NCBI GenBank assembly: GCA_914767715.1
Contig: OU612070.1
Coordinates: 27,268,025-27,332,024, forward strand
DNA length: 64,000 bases
Direction: 5' to 3'
Origin: Membranipora membranacea
Taxonomy: Eukaryota; Bryozoa; Gymnolaemata; Cheilostomatida; Membraniporidae
Position 1 is the stretch's first letter. Every line of letters begins with the position of its first letter. The notes beneath the pieces were generated by a model. The model was not told the DNA's origin and searched no databases. It saw only the letters and a program-made list of their open reading frames with translations. Made by a program: the position numbers and the translations under genes. This document shows, in pieces, positions 12,766 through 26,900 of the stretch.

Positions 12766-14925
12766 GCCTATGACAGCTTCTGTTACATACTTCCTGCTGA
12801 TTCCACATAATGTGTAATCGGGATGTCTATTTTTCTGTCAGTAATATTTTATCGATGCCGAATAGACTCGTATTACTGTTATCTGCCGATGCTTTTTCTA
12901 GGCACCATAATATGGTCTCAAACAAAGGGCATTATATATTATACTGTCATCAACTATTGCATTTGCAGCATGACAAATAAACTTTGCCGATATTCATCCT
13001 GTTTATAATTAAATATTTTGACAGCTGTCGCCATCTCCCAGGTATTTCTGTATATCTGATTTGGAAATTCTCTTTGAACAGATCAGAACTTTACTAAGTT
13101 GGGTTGTGAATATCTCATAATTAGCCTTTATACAATAATATGGGCAGCGCACTCTATTAAAGATTTTCAGCTTTGTGTATACGAGAAAAATTATATATTG
13201 ATCTGTTGTTCCCTTAGTTCATACTTAGCTTATATATACATGTTTATCCGTGGCCTAGGCAGCTGGGTTTGCTGCCGTATGCAGTTCCCTTACTAGCAAC
13301 AGAATTAGCTCTAAATCTCGTTCTGTATTAATACAGATTCAAACGCTATGAGCTAAACAGTATTAAAAATATGATGGTAATAATGCATCGTGCTTAAGTT
13401 ACTGTATGCCAGTTGGTGCTGGAAATTGATTTTGAATGGAAGTATAGGTTGTCAGAAGTAAAGCGTCTTAACATTATGGTAAGTATGCTATAAATTCTCG
13501 CTATTATGAAATTCTCATAAACAATTTTGCTTTGAGGACGATATTGGAATTTATGCTGGCATGTAGCAGTGCGCCTTCTCAACTCAATAGGCAGCCGGTT
13601 TGTTTTCATTGTGTACTCTAAGACTAAGCAAGAATTTCGCAAGATAATCTAGGCATATACAAATCACAAACCATCTTTGCTTAGCGCAGTACGTCCCAAA
13701 GCTAGAAAGGTTTCAGAACTGAATCTGAAGAAGCTGTGTAAAAGTGTATGATGTTCCTATTTATGTTCTACTCAAGGGACATGAGCTGCTGATGTAGAGA
13801 AAAAGTTTCTTAGCCTTAAATCCCAAGGGTAGGTAGTCGGGTCGTAATCAGCGTGTACCACATTCGTCCACCCCTCGGAAACTGCAGCTTTGAGGAGAGG
13901 CAACTCTATATGGTGTGATTTAATATACCCTGATTAGTGTGTAATTGTAGTGATTGCCAATTACTATAGGAAGAGATCATCAATGTGTGTCTAGTGGAGC
14001 AGGTCAACTCCCTGATATAATGGACTAATACAAGACTTCATTATCTAGTCTTATTATTAGATTAACGCCTTCGTTCATTTACTGATGACATCGCGCCACA
14101 GCTCAGGACTCAGGATTTTAGCTGCCTCATGATATCAGATAGTGTCTCTTCTTGTCAGATCAGGATCGGTGGAGGCGTAGTCTTAGCAAGCTCTACCTAG
14201 ATAGGCGGTGACTGACTGGCTGTCTTGACTTGTGTATGTGATCTATCAGGTATGGTCATATCTATGTATCTATATTGCTTCTGACAAAAGTAACATATCC
14301 AAAAAGTGAATATTAGCTTTTTCTTTTAACCATTCCTTTCCTTGTCAATCTGTGCTACTGCCGGTCTAGATGTGATTGCTCATAGTCTGAGCCCCCCAGA
14401 CTCTTGCTCACGGACAGACGACCCCCCTGTCCGCTCATAGTCATAATTGATATATCTTTGTAGTATTCTTAGCTGTTATATTTGACTGACAAAACTAAAC
14501 GAAAACTTGTGCAATAGATAATATTATTTGTCTTTCATGACCATCAATAATCATCAATCAAAAAAAAGTATTGTGTACACTCTCTTAAGATGAGCCCTTA
14601 GGATATTAGATTGTGTGTATATAATTAAAAAAAGCTAGCCATGGGACCGATATCCAGATTTTCAATCGCATTTCATCTTTAAACATTTAGCAGGTCGCTG
14701 GCACTATACTCAGTGAGACTTAGACACATGGGCACACTTCACAGAGCCAGCAAAAACATCTACAATTATTCTCACATCTGAGGTAAACATTGGACATTTT
14801 ATTTGTAATTCGTTATTGACCAGAAACTCGGACTGATTGATACGCATTTGTCACTTGAGTTGAGGAATATCACTTTTCTTCTGTAAGGGATTTACATACT
14901 GGAGTCTGTTAAAACTGGATATAAG
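12766..14925. other. Intergenic region between the TATDN3-like and RGS genes
   Basis: No coding segment recognised. Frames are short and AT-rich. The only structure noticed is a pair of C-rich-loop hairpins at 14378-14442. The RGS promoter is presumably in the last kilobase; no TATA box was identified. Confidence 0.45.
14378..14442. repeat. Two C6-loop hairpins between direct repeats
   Basis: GCTCATAGTC at 14378-14387 and 14433-14442 brackets two small stem-loops. GTCTG/CAGAC (14385-14401) and GGACAG/CTGTCC (14412-14432) each carry a run of six cytosines at the 3' side of the loop, the last C pairing into the stem. Origin and role are unknown. Confidence 0.5.
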
Positions 14926-17900
14926 ATGAGTATGTGGCACGAAGAAACGTCTAGTCTGGATGAGAAGCTAACTCCTGATTACCTCAGTGTTATACCAGGT
15001 TGGTACAGGCTAGGGCTAATTCATCCAGTAGGATACATAACAGTCTTGGTTGTCATCCCACGGATATCAGCGCCTTGATAGAATACCTGATTTTGACCTG
15101 ACCTCTGTTGAATTCAGGCCAATTATGAATGTGGGAATGAATTAACATGCTATTAATGTTACGCTTTTCAGTTCCGCTTTGACCTGAATAACTTTATTTC
15201 TAGGAATCTACTTTGTAATCTCAATGGCAACATGATAGAATATGCATTGCTGTTCTATTAGTCGGGGGTTGCCTCGGTATCAGATATTTTATACTTACTT
15301 GCAGTATCATAGGAGTTGCCTCCTCATATATGCATCAAACTGTCATTGGCTGCTCTAGTATGATAAAAAGCCACTGTATATTATTATGTGGATAGATTAT
15401 TTGTTATTATCTTAAAAGTATCAAACCAATAAATGCATTGAAAGTATATATCATTGACTTTGAAATTTATAAAGCGTCAAATCGGTTAACTTTATTTGTT
15501 GCCTAGAAATACTAAGGGCTCACCGCTACCATATAAGATAAGGTCAGTTGGCCTGGCCGACGATGATCACCACTCGCATGACCTTGGGTAAAGGTCGCAG
15601 CAGAGATTTCTAGTAATACAAATATATTGGTACCGTTATATCCCTTATTAAGCATGTAATAAACAGCCCTTGTGGGCTTTTAATAAATAATTGGTATACT
15701 TGTGAGTGGGGGGGGGGGGGTGGTACGATGAACACTACAGTAAATTAATAGTACTGGTATGACAGACAGGCTATTGAATTAGCTATCCAGTATGTGTATG
15801 GGCGGTATACAGCAGAGCCTCACATTGGATTTGTCATTCTCCGATAATTTAACCATTAAGACATAGTATCTTAGTCAGAACCATGACTGTTATTAACAGA
15901 GATAGGACATCCATCCCCAGATATAAGCTGCACTTGTATGTAATGATGCCTCTATTGTTCACTTATTGATTATTATGTCTAGTGTGTATCTGGTGTTACT
16001 TTGTCGTATGTCGATGTAGGTGAAAGTGAGCAGCGCTCCAGGTCGACCACGCTGTCTGGACATTTGGGGGTGCTGCCGGATAGAGCATGGCTTCTCTCTG
16101 AGAGGGAGTTAGCCCAGGTACATAGGCAGCAAGCTGAGTCTGTGACTACACTACTGGTACCGGCTCATTCCTCAGGGCTACTCTCTGCAGAACAACAGAG
16201 ATCTTATATGCAGGTTAGTAACAGTACATCATATATTGTAATGTTTATTCCATTGAATCATTCTCCTGTTATTCTGATTGTTCATATGTCTGTGCATTTG
16301 TCCGTCTGTCTGTATGATCATACTGCTGCCAGCCACATGAATGCTCCTTATCTGGTGATGTAACCAGACGATTTATAAAACATAGACAGACAGACGTATT
16401 GGTGACCGAAAATTAAATGCAGATTTCACATGCATGTCCAGATCTAACTATGCCGTGATTAGCCGTTCTGATACGAAATGGACTTAAAAATTTTTGAGGA
16501 CTATGTGGGATTATTACTTAAAACCTAATCACAGAAGAACCCTGAGAAATCATTTTGGGTATGTGATTTTAAAAAGTAAGAAGTAACCTGGACTGTTGGT
16601 TTCTCATTTCGACTTTAAGATTGAGAGGCTATTCTAAATTGTTGACAGTCTTGTCTAAGGTGAAGCCCTGGCAGATCATAACAAGTATTATGTGATGTCA
16701 CATGGCCAATTTAAAAAAAATGCTGGTATTTTAAAATGCTGGTAGCCTAATATGATGGCTTATAGAATAACAAATATATTTGTAAGTAGATTAATTGTGA
16801 AGCGGTAAGAGGTAGGTAGGTAAGAGGTAGGTAGGTTAGAGATGCGTCGTCGTCTTAGGGAATTGTATTTGGTAGGTATGGAAACATGAATATTTGACTT
16901 TATCTTTAAATCTTCATATTTCCAAGTCCAGATTATCCGTATCAGGCATGAGTATATGTGTCACATCTCCTGAGTTCACAATATTAAAAAAAGTAATTGT
17001 TTACTTGGTATGCATTTATTTCACAACTATTATTGTGCTCCATTCAAACACATACTTGTACCAATGACTGATTTATAATCTTTGCTCGTACTATCAAATC
17101 CCACTGTCACCAAATCCTTTACAAGTATACACAATAAAGAATATAATAGTGTTTTGTATTTTGTTGCTGCTATATAAAAGTGTATAGTACACTGATTATA
17201 TAGTTTAATTATTTATACTATGCTGAGTATAATAGAACAGGAATGAATACAGGGCACTGATCTAGCCTGGGCAGGCTGTCGGGTCGGGGGTTGGTGGCCT
17301 GCCCGACAGCCTGCCCAGGCTAGCACTGATCCTATGAGCTTCTGCTTACAGATACACAGGTATAGTGTAAGTCCGGCTCTTAGTAATAACAATCTAGTGC
17401 CGAGTAGCAGACAGTTTGCGTCCAGTCAAAGTGTGAGAACTATATACGAGATCATGAGTGAGGCAGGCAAGAAACCGTATGACTGCTTCAAACAACTCAT
17501 TCGGGTGAGTGGTCTGTGACTATGAATATGAGTATATACAGCTTCCAGATCTCACATCACTGGAGCTGCAAGCGGGCTGGTTGATGTAATGTATTAATAT
17601 CAGATACTGCAGAGAGTTACTATGTAAGGTTAAAATAGGAATGATTGGTCAGTAAGCCGCATATTGCATTTTCTATAGATTAACCCTCATCAGAGTTATT
17701 GAATTTTCTGTTGCGGGCTATCTTATCCACAAAAAACTTTGGGTATGTACAGCACCCCAAAAGTATCCATGTTATGAAGCAGTGATGAGTCAAAATACAA
17801 CTGGATCATTTGAAATACCATGATGATAAAATATTTGTCAATGCCTCATAATTCCAAAAATTGATGCACAAATGATAACCTCATGGCAGTTGCTCAATTG

Positions 17901-20900
17901 CCCGTACAACAAATGGGATATTTTGCCTCGAAAATAGTATCACAGAGTGATAGTAAAATATAGTGTCAGAAAAATAAAGGCCTCCTACGGAACAAACAGG
18001 ACACGACTTCACTATTCAAAATAACTTTGACTTCAGTTGCAGTTTGAACCGAGCAAAAGCACTTTGTTTACCAACTGTGCTGTGGTGCGACTCGCTGTGA
18101 TGTCATGCGTTGTGATGTCATGCGCTGTGATGTGCTGTGATTTTGTATACCTTTTTGTGCTGTTATATGTTTGTTGGACCAAAGGCTTTATAGCACAGTG
18201 TTGTTTTACGCTGTCCGCAAAGTTTACTCCCGGATATTTGAGAATCACTAACGATAAATCAATGTGTTGCTGTATCTGCTGGCAAGTTTGCGCTCTCGCT
18301 TCTCTCTACAAACAGGGCCAATCATCAAATGTCACTGCTTCAAGGAAATACACCCTGCCACTTATCATTCCCAATGATGTCAGATTTAATTTGGTTTGTG
18401 ATATTTTATTGTCTCAAGCCTTCAATCCACCTTACCACTACCAGCATTTAAAACCTGTACAGAAGGAGCGGCTTTGTTAGTTGGTGACTCATGACCTGCA
18501 CCGATCTGTATGTGCTGCCTTGTACGTCTGTTCTGCAAAATGGAAAATACTGTCAAATGAAAATCCAGAAAAGAGCAATTAACCTGAATACTACACCATG
18601 ATCACATTTTTTCAGAAAAATCCTACAATCTAGAGCAGATTTTCATGTATGGGTGATGCAAACCTTCTTTCTACAAGATTTGCGCAAGCTTGATACCTTA
18701 TGTCTAAGTTTACTGAACTATAATTGACTGGCCTGGTTTGTGCTGAGGACACATTGACGTGGTACGACATGCAATCAAAAATAAGTGGCACTGCTGAATG
18801 ACGTGATTGACAGGAATGACCCAATAAGTGATAATGATGGTTTATGAGTTGTCATATTATTTGCAAATATTTGGAAACACTGATTTTTGTAAGGCCAACA
18901 CTGTCACGGTCAGCGCTGATAATTGCATATATCGGACACTAATTGGTTTGGTCATTTTAAAGTGTTCGCTCGATTCGCTGTAAGGCCAGTGATATTCCTG
19001 AGCATCTATATGCTGCCGAAGTTAGATCTTAGAATTAAAATCTCTAATTTGGCAGCATGAAGGCAGTTATTAGTCCCATGAAGGATTGCTAAGATGAAAT
19101 TAAATTGATTCTCTTGACACAACACCGAGGCACTGACCAACAAAGTTCTCGCTGCCATTGATTGATTCGACTGCAATGCATGCGATAGCATTCTGTACTC
19201 CTTTAAAAAGGCTTGAAGCGGCGCTGTCAGCGTCTGATAACAGGCCAGTGCCTGATTACAACTGCAGCAGCATCGGACAGCAGTAAACTATGCTACAGCT
19301 GCAGTTAGACCATCTCATCAACATACCTCTCAACACGCAGCAGCTAGTGTATATCTTGTTTGGTAAAATCAATTTTAGGTGTATTATTGCTTTGCAAAGG
19401 CCTATTGTGTCAACAAGAGCGAGGCAGCGGCATCAGCAGCGGATAAACAGCACTATAGAGAGCACAGAATAGCTTGTGGCAGTGTCATATTTATTATAAC
19501 GGGTTATACATTTATAATAATTACAAGTATCTCGTAGGTGATTAGTATGCAGCATTCGTCTGAAGAGTGCGATGAGGCAGCGCTGCTTACGCCTTCACTA
19601 TCGGCAGCAGTCAGCAGCACAAACTCACCTCTAGATGAGGAGACACTGTGGGATACTGAGACAGCAGCGTTTTATAATATAGGGGTACCACCACTATCAC
19701 CTGCTAGTCTAGCGTCTGCTGGGCAGATTGTGGATTTTCTTAGTATAACACCAGCTTATAACGATTTCAGCCCTATAGAAGACAATCCTGTCGAATTACC
19801 GAAAACTCTGCTAAACCTTCCCACGGATACAAAAAGGAATCGTCGGAAAACTTCCATAATGTTGTCGGATAAGAAAAGTGAAGATATGAACAGTGTGGAT
19901 ATTCTGACGGAGTTGGCTAATTTCTCGGCAGGAGAGAGCACTGTTGGCTCCTTGTCTACACCATCATCTCCTAATAATCTCAGTCAGACATTTAATACTG
20001 GCAATAGAAACCCGACAACAGCTAGCAGGTCTAACGCCGGTTACAGTAAGGTAGCGCATCTCGTTGTCTTTGTATCAATACTTCGATGTGTGTTTTGGAA
20101 ACTCTGGTCGTATATGTTGATGGGGCAGGCTGAAATGAACAAACACTCTATTTTAACCATAGGAAGGTTTCCATGCAGTATTTATTGCATTAAACTGTCC
20201 CCAGCATTTTGGTTTACAATAGCACGATGTACCAGACCTACAATATTAGAATGTTTAATTCTTCAGGGTAAAAATAATCCAGACTAGATAGATTACAGTG
20301 TTTGTGGGATAACATAATAAAACAAAACATGATTGCAATTTTATGGCTGATTGTGTAAATAGGGATTTAGCACTGCAATGATACAATTATAAGAACTAAT
20401 TAAGGGAGGGAGACAATAGAACAATTTTAAGTAGGAATGTGGAAAGTGTGGCTCTTTCCTTTGTTTTTTTTTCTCTAGTGCTGTAACTGTCTCCTAAAAC
20501 CTATTTCTTAACAGTCCGATTTTCATAGTCTGGTCACGCTGTATATTGTCAATCAGTTGTGTCTGTCCAGCACTAGATTGAAATGATATGCAAAGGTTTC
20601 CACGGAAGGGCTAAGCGGATTAGGATGGTTGTCTAGGAGACAATACCAGAACCAAGTACGAACGTGTGGTGTTGTTAGTATTACTGCACGAACGTGTGGT
20701 GTTGTTAGTATTACTGCACAAAATATCATTGTCATAAGTCGATCAAAATATCCTACCAAGCTAACTGGTAAATTCTTAGCTGTTCTTGAAAGTTTTTCAT
20801 GAGATGGCGTGTATCGGTTTCCATCCCCGACTGGTGAGTAGTATATAGCTCTGGCGGTGTATTTCATTTTTACTTGACATGTGCGCATTGTCCCTGTTTT

Positions 20901-23900
20901 GTCAAGGATCGCCGTGAATAATGACACCATATAGGGAAGGTTGCCGCAACTGAAATCGCAATACCAGAACTTGCTCTAAAACATTCTTTGAAACAGTTCA
21001 TTTACCATTCACGACAATCCAAGCTCTGTTCTGTGATTTCAACCTCAATGAACACGTAGCAACACCCCAACTTTAACTATAAAAGTTCAAATCAATCATT
21101 TAGCAAAAAGGGGACCATTAGATTTAAAATACCATACTCAAAAAACCAACCGTTTGAAAGGACAAGACATTCAAAACAACCGGGTATCCAAGTTACTTAC
21201 CTCTCTGGAAGGGTGTACCCTCAATCAATGATCATATTTAGCCATATTTAGCCATATTTAGCCATTTGGATATTCATAATGGGATTTTGTAGACGGTAAG
21301 GACATGTAGGAAGGGCACAGGCGATCATAATACCTGAATATCACATCCACAAAAGGGTGACTAACTGAGATATAGAGACTTGTGTGTTAAAATATATTAA
21401 TATGCTAAACACGATGAGAAGTCTGTAAGCTTGTTAGCTTCAGTATGACTGATTAACCGTGCATAATCAATAGGCTAATCGTGTTTAATAGGCTCTAGTG
21501 ATCAGAGTAATTGCAATCAATTCCGTTTCCTAAACCGCTGCTGAGTCTAACAAATAAGCGGACGATGCCCCTGTGTGTGCTGCCTGCCGCCTGCCGCTAG
21601 TCAGCTGGACGGTGTATCAAGTTTGATCCAGTGCGCCTGAATTCGGAATTACTCCCCTCCACTATTGATTCGCACGCAAACTTTACCCGTAGCTTATCAG
21701 TAGTGAGTGAGTGAGCGATGCTTGATCTATTTGAAACTCAAAATTTGTGACGGCAGGGTGCAAGTCGTCATCTTGTCAAAGAAAGAGATTTACTGTATGT
21801 ATTGATCCGTTTTTTTTGTTCATCTTCCAATCCTCCTTCTTGGCATTTTTTGCTAGTTATTACAAGTGCATTCATTCTTAAAGAAAAAAAATGATCTAAA
21901 TATGGATTAAAATTCACAAGTGTCAAAATTCTAAGAATGGAAAATGTGGATTTTTATTCTCAGGTAATAATGATACGTTTTACATGAGTACATGATCGTT
22001 GAGAAAACTTCAGTATTTTGATTAGGTTTTTGTCCATAATGTGAAGGGAAATCTACCAAGCACATTCACATGTAAACGCACTATATAGGAATTCTAAGTG
22101 AAAGTTAAGAAACGACTAATAGCAATGCCTTGTTTAAGCAGTACAATTCATCCAACATGTCAATGACTAGTATTGACTAGTATTTTAGTATTTTATAGTA
22201 TCGTTGCTACCACCTTTGTTTATCACATTCATTCAGTTGATGTAAGTCATGTACTTGCACGTACCGTACAGTTCTGATCTAGGTATCATCCTTAGGCATT
22301 ACACAAATGTACACTATGCTGGTGTCTACGCACGTACCTTCTATATTCCCGTACACTGCTGACATGACGTAATTCATGTTTTCTAATTGTTAGATGGAGG
22401 AGCTGGTTATGAAGTTACAGAGTAACCACAGCGGTATAACAGTCAAGTCTGTACAAAGTTTTATGTCTAAAATACCCTCTGTGTTCACAGGTAAGTCAAT
22501 AGTAGTAAAAATATCATCTGTAGTAAAAGTTTGAGTAAATCTACCCTCTGTCTCAGGTAAGTAATTTGTAATAAAATACCCTGTGTGTAAGTTAGTAAAT
22601 CAAGTAAGTATTCCATCTGTACACACAAGTACGCCATTTAAGGTAGCTGTCTATGTGAAGCGCTGTTTGGTCTGTTTGAGTCTACAGAGAAGGCCAGTTA
22701 AATATGTACCCAGAATATGTTCAATCACTGTGATGCACACTCAGATTAACTCTGGGTCTACAAAACAGCTGAACATGATTTGATTACAACGTGATTCATT
22801 TGGTTTTTCGAAACAGAACATCGCCTAAGAGAGTAAACCGGGTTCGGTTCTGTGTCATGACTTGGATTGAACACTCTTTTTGGATGCTAACCACTGTGAA
22901 AATTTTCAATGCATCCACCACTTGGGGGTTGAAAATGAAGTTTTTTTGGAAGAAATGACGCTATCAGAATGACATCAGAAGTAACATTGTCAAACCCTAC
23001 CCTATGACCGTGCTGATACATGACGCTTTTACCTGTTTTTTTTATTTTAAGGTATCCAGCCGGCCCATAATAAGCTATTTTGCCTCATTCCAGGTGCAGA
23101 TTTAATAGAATGGATTCAGCAGAATGTCCACACTATAGATCAGATAGAGGCGATACACTTATGTCATATGATCTCAGCACACGGTTATATATTCCCTATA
23201 GATGACCACATACTAACAGTTAAGAATGACGGTACATACTACAGATTCCAGACAAAGTGCTTCTGGTTGAGCAGGTGTCACGAACCTGACAATACAGACT
23301 ATGGTGAGAGGGTACAGGATGTATTTGATTGCTTGCAGTTCCTCTTTAATTTGAGATAACAAGGTGGCACTTTTGGCACAAATCCAAGGGGCTTGCTGGC
23401 AATTTCCACTTGTAATGGAAAATGATCAAAATTCCTGCAACAAATGTCTAAGATAGCTTGACATTTGTGTTTTTGTAAAATCACCCTGTTAAAAATGACA
23501 TAGACTGCTTATGGTAGGTGTCAGTAGTGCCCCTGTTAAATCACCATCCTGTTTCATTCTGTAGCTGTGTACTTGTGTAAAAGAACCATGCAGAATAAAC
23601 ACAGACTAGAACTGGCCGACTACGAGGCAGAGAATCTGGCCAGACTTCAGAAAATGTTCTCAAGGAAATGGGAGTTTATATATCTACAGGCAGAGGCCCA
23701 AGTAAAGTAAGGCTACCTCACAGCTACCTTAAAAAAATTGTAAAAACAGGTCATTTAATAAACGACAATGTTGACTATGGTCTGTGCAAAAACAATGTCA
23801 AGCTTGGCGCTGTGATACTTATTTGTCTCAGAAGAGAGTGGTTTAATTTTTTTTATTTGGAAACTCAGAACAGTTCAGACCGAGTTGATTTCAACGTGTC

Positions 23901-26900
23901 TCTCAAGTTCCTAGGACAACTAAGTCTTCGAATAATGAGGCTATGGTTTACTTACTCAAACTGTGGTTAAGTCAGCAGTTGGATGAATACATGCTGTTTG
24001 CTGCCTTTTGCAGGGTAGATAAAAAGAGAGATAAACAAGAGAAGAAAATTCTTGATAGCCAAGAAAGAGCGTTCTGGGATTTACACAGGCCCGCAGTAAG
24101 TGATCAATGTGTCGGATATGATCCTAAATTTACGTCATACATTCACAGCAACACTTGGTTTTCATGTGGCATTGCTGGCTTGATGGATTGAAAAAAAATA
24201 AATGAAAGTTATGCCAATAAAGTTTAAAAAAAATGATGGCCTTTGTTTTTTGACTTGGCCATTTGATCTATCTTATGTAGAAAAATAACAGGAATTAAGT
24301 TAGGGCAGTCATTTTATTTTTCGACTAAATGTTCAAAACCCAAGCCTAGCCCCTCAAGACCTGCTAGAGGTAGAACATACTACTTGGTATGTATGAAACC
24401 CTAGTGCCCTGAGAGCATGCTTTGCTTTTAATTTTGTTGAGGTGTCAGTTTCTGGTGCTCATGGCTCATATAATCACTCAAAACCTAAACAGTGTGAAAA
24501 TTAAAATATATGTCTAGGTGTGATAACTGTAATCTTGTTTTTTTTTTATAGCCTGGATGTATTAACACTACAGAGGTTGATATTAAGAAAGCCTGCCGCA
24601 TGCAGACCAAGTCCTCTTCTCATGTAAGTGACAGCTGTCACGCTACTACTTGTCTTTAGTTATGAAAGCTAAATAATAAATTGCCTTTTTATAACATGGC
24701 TGTTTGTTGAGATTGGACTGACAAACTCAAAACTGCATGTCATCCACCAATACACTGAGAAAATTTTTGTGTTTGGACTTCAGAGACGGGCAGGACAAAA
24801 TGTTTCATTGAAGCTGATCTCAGTGCGTAGTGTATGGTAGGCTATCAGACACAGATTAATGATCCTGTCTTACTCCATATATATATATGGTTCTTGGTGT
24901 TATGATAGCTTATCCTGGCAACCAGTTGATGTGGTTCACGTGTAGCTAAAGTCCCTCTGCCAAGTGCTACCTCCTTTTAAATGGGTGTGTTTTGTGTTAT
25001 TTCATACTTGATATACATTAATATCTGCTTTAGAAAATAAAAGGATGTCCAGAGACGAGAGGCACTGTAGCTGAATCTCTGATGGGTCAGATAGAATTTC
25101 TCAATCATCAGCTGGAGAGGAGGAGACAGAAAGTATCTAAAGTAGCCGAGGGGTGAGATCTATAATCCTGCATTTCAGATTTATATTTTCTCTTGGGTCC
25201 TCAATGTAAAATAATAATATATATTGCTGTCTGTCAGGGTTGACAATAACTGGCACTGATGTGCCGGCTTTGGAAGTGTTTTTTTTATAGTGACAACTAG
25301 GTTCCCAGTCATTAGTGCCACTCTTCAACCACTGACAGCCTTAACCCAGCATGAAGCATAGAGCTACAAGGCCGGAGCTGCAGTTTTCAATATTAGAATC
25401 AAACTTTTGTGACTGTCTGGTACATTAAACCAAGAAATTGATCGTGAACATATCTGAAGAAGTCAATATGACATTTCGCCACATTGACGGCCGTTGGGAT
25501 GTAGAACGCAGGCACATGTGTAATGTCATGTTTGACTATGGTCTGATATTCCAGATTGAACACATATTGGGAAATGTATGCAGAGTTTGATCCTGTTATA
25601 AACCCACCAGAGCAGGGTAATCCCTGGGTTACAGATGGAACAGAGTTCTGGGAGACAGACAGCTCTAATTTATGTGTACCTGTCCGCCGGTATAAGAGGT
25701 GAACACTTCATCAATAATAATAATATCAATTTATTTGCTGATCAAGTCATAAATGATATATAAGACCATGTATAAAACAAATATCTCAATGAATTAGGCG
25801 AATGTGTTAAAATTTTTGTTATCAAGTAGGGCAGTTCTATTTAAGGATTGATGATCTTTAAAAAGATAAGGTGGCATGGGTGGTCTTCATATGGGGAAAT
25901 TCTAGCCACAAAACGGAAACATAAGAGCTGGAGATGTAAATTTAGTTTGATCTATCTATAGTAATTGTTTGATGAATTGTACATTTTGACCCCCCCCCAT
26001 CCCCCTTTTTACCGGTAGTGATGATTTTAATTCTTTGTGATCCCTAGATGATGAAGATCAATAGCCTTGACACGGCCACTTATACTTGTTTTAGTGATCA
26101 TGTGACAAGGTTTAGTCGAAGCCATATTTAGAGCCACGTAATTGGGCCAGGACTTGTCGCTGCTCCATACTAGTGAAGACAAGTGACAATGTTAATTTGT
26201 TTTATAGGTGGGTTTTTAGTATCTTGGATCTGTTAAAGGACCCTGCTGGTTTAGAAGAATTTCACAAATTTCTTCAGAAGGAATTTAGCGCAGAAAACTT
26301 AGAATTCTGGTTGGCTTGTCGCAAGTTGAAATCGCTTCCAAATGGAGAAGTGAAAACAAGAGTTGCGGAAATATATGTGTAAGTTATGAGCCAATCAAAG
26401 GATTGACATTATTGAGATCAATCCAGATTTGAGTGTTGATGTCTATCAATACAAGACTATCAAAGTATCATCTGGTTGATTATCATTATTTAATATTGAG
26501 GTTTTCATATATATAAGTATGTTATAAACAAACGAAAATAACAACTTTTTGACCTCATAAACAAAAAGAAAAGAAGATTATATATAGATATGTAAGGGAA
26601 TAATTTTTGGTAAGGAGATTTAACTAAAAATAGTTAGTTGGTTGATGAATTTGATTCATATGCAAGTTCAAATGAATCGTGAGATTGCTACAGGGAAATG
26701 TTGATTTTGTAGCAAATGTTGCTGTTCTTTCAGTAAGGGGAAAATTTTGCTGTTGATTTTGTAGAGAATATCTAGCAGATGGAGCTAAGAACGCAGTTAA
26801 TGTAGATTCACAAGTAGCTGATACTGTGAAACAGAATGTGGTAACTAATCCATCCAGATATGCCTTCGACACTGCTGAGGTAAAAAACTATTACTCTTTT

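Noticed and set aside
18037-18480. 147-codon plus-strand frame in an RGS intron
   Set aside because: Composition is driven by a short TGTGATGTCATGCG tandem repeat, there is no family resemblance, and it overlaps an intron whose flanking exons splice cleanly.
19290-19472. Possible alternative first exon ([15 protein letters not shown]…) with a donor after LFG
   Set aside because: The donor GTAAAA is weak and no in-phase acceptor or homology supports it. The in-phase exon at 19538 explains the region better.
20553-20930. 125-codon minus-strand frame with a DKTGT string like P-type ATPases
   Set aside because: No other ATPase motif is present, the frame includes an exact 30-bp tandem duplication, and DKTGT alone is too short to be evidence.
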